A stretch of 9,494 nt of DNA from Bacillota bacterium. Its GTDB lineage: Bacteria > Bacillota > Clostridia > Peptostreptococcales > Anaerovoracaceae. The translations under genes were made by a program, and so were the position numbers. The DNA is taken from positions 1 to 9,494 of the forward strand of contig JAFYFK010000083.1 of the NCBI GenBank assembly GCA_017543805.1. The letters are read 5' to 3'. Shown here piece after piece: positions 5,598 through 9,494 of this stretch; positions within the stretch are counted from its first letter, which is position 1; every line of letters starts with the position of its first letter. The notes under the pieces were generated by a model. That model did no database searches and was not told the DNA's origin. It worked only from the letters and a program-made list of their open reading frames with translations.

Positions 5598-6209
5598 ATG
5601 AATAATAATAAAACAAAGGTCGCCGTGCTGGTTTCTGGCGGCGGAACTAATTTACAGGCTATACTTGACGCCGAGAAAACAGGTATAATAAAGAGCGGCG
5701 AGGTCGTGCTGGTCGTGTCCAACAAGACCGGCGCTTTTGCGCTGGAAAGGGCCGCAAAAGCCGGCGTTAAGGGCGTTACGATAACAAGAAAAGCGGCCGG
5801 AAGCCAGGAGGCTTTCGAGGAGCAGCTGACCAAGACCCTGGAGGAAACAGGGATTCAGCTGATCGTCCTGGCGGGCTTTATGAGCATTTTAAGCCCGGAG
5901 TTTATTAAGCGCTGGGATAGGAAGATAATAAACGTCCATCCTTCCCTTATCCCGTCCTTCTGCGGTCAGGGCTTCTACGGCCTTAAGGTCCACGAGGCTG
6001 CGCTTGCTAAGGGCGTTAAAGTGAGCGGCGCCACGGTACACTACGTTAACGAGATCCCCGACGGGGGAGAAATAATCTTCCAGAAAGCCGTGCGCGTCTA
6101 TCCCAATGACACGCCGGAAAAGCTGCAGCTGCGCATAATGAAGCAGGCCGAATGGAAGCTGCTCCCGGCCGCAGTCGAAAAATTAAGTGCAGAAATCATT
6201 TCAAAATAG
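5598..6209 (+). CDS. purN: Phosphoribosylglycinamide formyltransferase PurN
   Basis: PurN transfers a formyl group from 10-formyltetrahydrofolate to GAR, giving FGAR. The 203 residues fit the family. The phosphate loop LVSGGGTNLQAIL (11-23), the catalytic segment INVHPSLIPSF (111-121) with Asn112 and His114, and VHYVNEIPDGGEII (147-160) with the family's catalytic aspartate at 155 are all present, so the enzyme should be active. The ATG at 5598 comes 2 bases after the stop of the AT-rich orphan, with only a weak RBS-like GTGGTG inside the end of that gene. Translation may therefore depend on coupling to the orphan. The first few codons are AT-rich like the orphan, and GC content then rises to the cluster norm. 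purO follows 15 bases downstream. Confidence 0.96.
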   Translation: MNNNKTKVAVLVSGGGTNLQAILDAEKTGIIKSGEVVLVVSNKTGAFALERAAKAGVKGVTITRKAAGSQEAFEEQLTKTLEETGIQLIVLAGFMSILSPEFIKRWDRKIINVHPSLIPSFCGQGFYGLKVHEAALAKGVKVSGATVHYVNEIPDGGEIIFQKAVRVYPNDTPEKLQLRIMKQAEWKLLPAAVEKLSAEIISK

Positions 6210-6224
6210 ACGGAGGAAAGCGTT

Positions 6225-6941
6225 ATGGATGTTTACAAAGTACATGATATCGGAGAACTGCTCAGCGGCAATCCTTACCCGGGCCGCGGCATCGTGGTCG
6301 GTAAAAGCCCTGCAGGCAAGGCTGTAGCGGCATACTTTATAATGGGCCGCAGCGTCAATAGCCGCAACCGTGTGTTTGTAGAGCGCGGCGAAGACCTGTT
6401 TACTGAGCCTTTTGACGCGTCAAAGGTCGAGGATCCGAGCCTCATCATCTATGCGGCCATCCGAAGCCTCGGCGACAAGCTCATCGTCACCAACGGCGAC
6501 CAGACCGACACCATCCGCGACTTCGTAAAGAGCGGCAAGAGCTTTGAGCAGGCCCTTAAGACCCGTGAATTCGAGCCTGACGGCCCCAACTGGACCCCGC
6601 GCATCAGCGCCCAGATCAATTTCGGCTTCGGCAATTTCGACTACGAGATGAGCATACTAAAGAGCATAGACCTCGCCGGAAGCGCCTGCGCGAGGTATCA
6701 CTTCGAGTACCCGGCGGTAAACGGCCTCGGGCACTTCATTCATACTTACGTTACCGACGGCAACCCGATACCGACCTTCCAGGGAGAACCTGAAAGGGTC
6801 GCTATTCCGGACGACATCGACGCCTTCACCAGAAAGCTCTGGGACGCGCTCGACCCGGACAATAAGATCTCTCTTTACGTCCGCTACGTCGACACCGCAA
6901 GCGGCGCGGCTGAAAACCGCCTTATCAATAAAAACAAGTAG
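6225..6941 (+). CDS. purO: IMP cyclohydrolase, PurO (archaeal-type) family
   Basis: This enzyme closes FAICAR to IMP, the final step of the pathway. It belongs to the PurO family first described in methanogenic archaea, not to the cyclohydrolase domain of bifunctional PurH. Supporting motifs are YPGRGIVVG (18-26), GRSVNSRNR (41-49), TNGDQTDTI (89-97) and TPRISAQI (124-131), all matching the PurO pattern. At 238 residues it is somewhat longer than archaeal PurO of about 200, the extra length being mainly the C-terminal part from about 170. GGAGG at 6212-6216, eight bases before the ATG, supports the start. It sits 15 bases after purN and 18 bases before a transformylase that lacks a cyclohydrolase domain, exactly the partner it would need. 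Many Clostridia use this split arrangement. Confidence 0.93.
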   Translation: MDVYKVHDIGELLSGNPYPGRGIVVGKSPAGKAVAAYFIMGRSVNSRNRVFVERGEDLFTEPFDASKVEDPSLIIYAAIRSLGDKLIVTNGDQTDTIRDFVKSGKSFEQALKTREFEPDGPNWTPRISAQINFGFGNFDYEMSILKSIDLAGSACARYHFEYPAVNGLGHFIHTYVTDGNPIPTFQGEPERVAIPDDIDAFTRKLWDALDPDNKISLYVRYVDTASGAAENRLINKNK

Positions 6942-6959
6942 ACCGGGAGGAAACCACCG

Positions 6960-8144
6960 ATGAAAGAATTTGAACTGAAATATGGCTGCAACCCGAACCA
7001 GAAGCCCGCTAAGATCTTCATGGAGGACGGTTCGGAGCTGCCCATCGAGATCTGCAACGGCCGTCCCGGCTATATAAACTTCCTGGACGCGCTCAATTCC
7101 TGGCAGCTCGTCAAGGAGCTCAAGGCAGCCTGCGGCATGCCAGCAGCTGCTTCATTTAAGCATGTAAGCCCTGCTGGAGCGGCTCTCGGACTTCCGCTTT
7201 CCGAAGACCTTAAAAAAGCCTGCTTTGTTGACGATATTGCCGGTCTTGACGAGTCTCCTCTGGCCTGCGCGTACGCAAGAGCCCGCGGGACCGACCGCAT
7301 GAGCTCCTTCGGCGACTGGATAGCCCTCTCCGACGTCTGCGACGTCACGACTGCAATGCTTATAAAGCGTGAGGTCTCCGACGGCGTCATCGCCCCGGGC
7401 TACGAGCCGGAAGCGCTGGAAATACTGAAGACTAAGAAAAAGGGCGGCTACAATGTGGTCGCTATCGACCCGGATTATGTGCCCGCTCTTCAGGAAAAGA
7501 AGCAGGTCTTTGGTATCACCTTCGAGCAGGGGCACAACAATGTTGAGATCGGCCCGGATATGCTGCAAAGAATCGTTACGGCCAACAAGGATCTGACAGA
7601 GGATGCGGCAAGAGACCTGATCGTTGCGCTTATCACTCTTAAATATACACAGTCCAATTCAGTCTGCTTCGCGTACGGTGGACAGGCTATAGGCGTAGGT
7701 GCCGGACAGCAGAGCCGCATCCACTGCACAAGGCTTGCGGGCGGAAAGGCAGACACCTGGTTCCTCCGCCAGAGCCCGAAGGTCCTGAACCTGCCGTTTA
7801 AGCCGGATCTCGGCCGCGCTGACAGAGACAACTGCATCGACGGATACATCAACAAGAACGAAGAGGACGTCTGCGCCGACGGCGTATGGCAGCGCTTCTT
7901 TACAGAGCAGCCCGCGCCGTTTACCGCTGAGGAACAGCGCGCGTACCTGGACACCATGAGCGGTGTCTCCCTCGGTTCCGACGCGTTCTTCCCGTTCTCG
8001 GACAATATCGAGAGAGCATTCGCCAGCGGCGTCAAATACATCGCCCAGCCCGGCGGCTCCGTCCGCGACGATCTGGTGATCGCCTGCGCTGACAAGCACG
8101 ACATGGTAATGGCGTTTACAGGCCTCAGACTGTTCCATCACTGA
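6960..8144 (+). CDS. purH: AICAR formyltransferase, stand-alone (PurH transformylase domain only)
   Basis: This enzyme formylates AICAR with 10-formyltetrahydrofolate to give FAICAR. The 394 residues correspond only to the transformylase half of classical PurH of about 510-590 residues; the N-terminal methylglyoxal-synthase-like cyclohydrolase domain is absent. Diagnostic motifs are ASFKHVSPAGAA (64-75) with the catalytic Lys67-His68 pair, SDGVIAPGY (140-148), TQSNSV (230-235), GVGAGQQSRIHCTRLAGGK (245-263), DAFFPFSDNIE (341-351), YIAQPGGSVRD (360-370) and TGLRLFHH (387-394). The start is set by GGGAGGAAA at 6945-6953 and by the N-terminus ELKYGCNPNQKPA, typical of this group. It follows purO by 18 bases, consistent with co-translation of two enzymes catalysing consecutive steps. 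A hairpin-bearing gap separates it from purD. Confidence 0.95.
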   Translation: MKEFELKYGCNPNQKPAKIFMEDGSELPIEICNGRPGYINFLDALNSWQLVKELKAACGMPAAASFKHVSPAGAALGLPLSEDLKKACFVDDIAGLDESPLACAYARARGTDRMSSFGDWIALSDVCDVTTAMLIKREVSDGVIAPGYEPEALEILKTKKKGGYNVVAIDPDYVPALQEKKQVFGITFEQGHNNVEIGPDMLQRIVTANKDLTEDAARDLIVALITLKYTQSNSVCFAYGGQAIGVGAGQQSRIHCTRLAGGKADTWFLRQSPKVLNLPFKPDLGRADRDNCIDGYINKNEEDVCADGVWQRFFTEQPAPFTAEEQRAYLDTMSGVSLGSDAFFPFSDNIERAFASGVKYIAQPGGSVRDDLVIACADKHDMVMAFTGLRLFHH

Positions 8145-8166
8145 TTTTTTTAGAAGCTGATGCAGC

Positions 8167-8208
8167 GTCTCCTCGGGTCGCTCTCGCTCCACAGCGACCC
8201 GAGGAGGC
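8167..8208. repeat. Perfect 14-bp inverted repeat between purH and purD
   Basis: CTCCTCGGGTCGCT (8169-8182) and AGCGACCCGAGGAG (8193-8206) are exact reverse complements around a 10-base loop, and one G-U plus one G-C pair extend the stem to 8167/8208. It would be a very stable hairpin in the mRNA. It is not a standard terminator: no T-run follows on either strand, although seven T precede it at 8145-8151. It may affect mRNA processing or stability, or be a copy of a dispersed palindromic repeat. The purD RBS lies 20 bases beyond it. Confidence 0.8.
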
Positions 8209-8238
8209 ATGATTGCATTTCGAAAAAAGGAGAGCTTA

Positions 8239-9494
8239 ATGAAAATACTTGTTGTCGGTGGCGGCGGCCGCGAACACGCTGTAATTAAAAAGCTTAAGGA
8301 AAACAAAAGCGTCGAAAAGATCTGGTGCCTGCCCGGAAACGGCGGTATAGCCAAAGACGCGGAATGCGTAAATATCAAGGCTACGGATATCGACGGAATC
8401 GTTGCCTTCGCAAAAGAGAACAATCCGGACTACGCCGTGGTCACGCCGGACGATCCTCTGGTGCTCGGCTGCGTCGACGCGCTGGACGCGATCGGAGTTC
8501 CCTGCTTCGGACCGCGCGCTAACGCCGCGATAATCGAAGGCAGCAAGGTGTTTTCCAAGGATCTGATGAAGAAATACGGCATCCCGACAGCCGCCTACGA
8601 AGTCTTCCACGACCTCGATTCCGCGCTTAAATACGTCGAGACCTGCCCCATACCGACCGTCATCAAGGCCGACGGCCTTGCGCTCGGAAAGGGCGTAATA
8701 ATCGCTCAGAGCAGGGAAGAGGCAAGGGAAGCTCTCGTTTCCATGATGAAGGATAAAAAGTTCGGCAAGAGCGGCGAAAACGTGGTCATCGAGGAATTCC
8801 TGACCGGCCCCGAGGTCTCCGTGCTGTCCTTCACCGACGGCAAGGTCGTAAAGCCCATGGTATCCTCCATGGACCACAAGCGCGTCGGAGACGGAAACGT
8901 CGGCCTCAACACCGGCGGCATGGGCACTATCGCCCCCAATCCGTACTACACGGAGGACGTGGCGGCGGAGTGCATGGAAAAGATTTTCCTTCCGACCATC
9001 AACGCGATGAACGCCGAGGGCAGGACCTTCAAGGGCTGCCTGTACTTCGGCCTTATGATAACCCCGAACGGACCAAAGGTCATCGAGTACAACTGCCGCT
9101 TCGGCGATCCCGAGACCCAGGTGGTGCTGCCGCTGCTCGAAAGCGATCTGCTGACGGTAATGCAGGCCACCACAAACGGAACGCTGGCGGACTGCCCGGT
9201 GGTCTTCGGCAAGGGTTCGGCCTGCTGCGTGGTCGCGGCGTCCGGCGGTTATCCGACAAGCTATGCCAAGGGATATCCGATCGACATCCCGGAGGACGTG
9301 CTGGAGAAGACCTACGTCGCCGGCGCGGCTCTCAAGGACGGGCAGCTGGTCACCAGCGGCGGCAGGGTGCTCGGCATCACTGCGACCGCTCCGACGCTCA
9401 AGGAAGCTATAGACAAGGCCTACGCCATGACAGAACGCGTAAGCTTTACAGATATGTATTACAGACACGACATCGGTGCAGCGGCGCTCGCTGC
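8239..9494 (+). CDS. purD: Phosphoribosylamine-glycine ligase PurD, 3'-partial
   Basis: PurD (GAR synthetase) couples phosphoribosylamine, the PurF product, to glycine using ATP. The frame is open from 8239 to the window end, giving 418 residues of an enzyme usually about 420-430 long, so only the last few are missing. The ATP-grasp features are clear: VGGGGREHA (6-14), GPRANAAIIEGSK (91-103), IKADGLALGKGV (142-153), EEFLTGPEVS (185-194), GLNTGGMG (222-229) and EYNCRFGDPETQ (283-294) with metal-ligand residues, then the C-terminal domain with GYPTSYAKG (337-345) and RHDIG (409-413). Two landmarks vary from the common form: TPDDPLVLG (69-77) in place of GPEAPLVAG, and GLNTGGMG in place of GPNTGGMG. 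I recall both from clostridial relatives. AAAGGAGAG at 8226-8234 supports the start. It is last in the visible cluster, after the inverted repeat. Confidence 0.96.
   Translation, partial: MKILVVGGGGREHAVIKKLKENKSVEKIWCLPGNGGIAKDAECVNIKATDIDGIVAFAKENNPDYAVVTPDDPLVLGCVDALDAIGVPCFGPRANAAIIEGSKVFSKDLMKKYGIPTAAYEVFHDLDSALKYVETCPIPTVIKADGLALGKGVIIAQSREEAREALVSMMKDKKFGKSGENVVIEEFLTGPEVSVLSFTDGKVVKPMVSSMDHKRVGDGNVGLNTGGMGTIAPNPYYTEDVAAECMEKIFLPTINAMNAEGRTFKGCLYFGLMITPNGPKVIEYNCRFGDPETQVVLPLLESDLLTVMQATTNGTLADCPVVFGKGSACCVVAASGGYPTSYAKGYPIDIPEDVLEKTYVAGAALKDGQLVTSGGRVLGITATAPTLKEAIDKAYAMTERVSFTDMYYRHDIGAAALA

Noticed and set aside
8236..9468. 410-codon minus-strand frame opposite purD, and a similar 382-codon frame at 3792-4940 opposite purM
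   Set aside because: Both mirror complete conserved ATP-grasp or PurM coding sequence and have no domain signature; they are shadows of the sense genes.

Overview
The window carries most of a de novo purine (IMP) biosynthesis cluster, all on the + strand, from what looks like a GC-moderate anaerobic Bacillota of class Clostridia. That placement is an inference. It rests on strong GGAGG-type ribosome binding sites, the gene order purE-purC-purF-purM-purN-purO-purH-purD, the Clostridia-like sequence variants of PurC, PurF and PurD, and the use of a separate PurO-type IMP cyclohydrolase with a stand-alone AICAR transformylase instead of bifunctional PurH.

Layout. 12-860: membrane-anchored YdcF/DUF218-family protein, possibly cut at its 5' end by the window. 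861-1037: gap with a good sigma-A-type promoter, an inverted CCGAA operator-like site and a short leader with alternative hairpins. 1038-4853: purE, purC, purF, purM. Between purF and purM (3700-3809) lies a second promoter candidate (perfect extended -10) and a leader with overlapping stems and a possible pseudoknot. 4867-4914: strong intrinsic terminator. 4951-5595: an AT-rich gene of unknown function, membrane-anchored and unlike its neighbours in composition, ending 2 bases before purN. 5598-8144: purN, purO and the AICAR transformylase gene, closely spaced. 8145-8238: gap with a perfect 14-bp inverted repeat. 8239-9494: purD, running off the window end with only a few residues missing.

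Pathway logic. PurF makes phosphoribosylamine from PRPP; PurD adds glycine; PurN formylates GAR; PurL (not in the window) makes FGAM; PurM closes the ring to AIR; PurE carboxylates it; PurC adds aspartate; PurB (not in the window) releases fumarate; the PurH transformylase makes FAICAR; and PurO closes it to IMP. purK, purL, purB and purA are not seen here; purL may lie downstream.

The most notable points are a PurF whose glutaminase domain appears to have lost its nucleophilic cysteine and the other glutamine-handling residues while keeping the PRPP site and iron-sulfur cysteines; the possible structured leader before purM; and the AT-rich orphan inserted behind a terminator in the middle of the pathway cluster. 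No gene-free stretch exceeds 300 bases.
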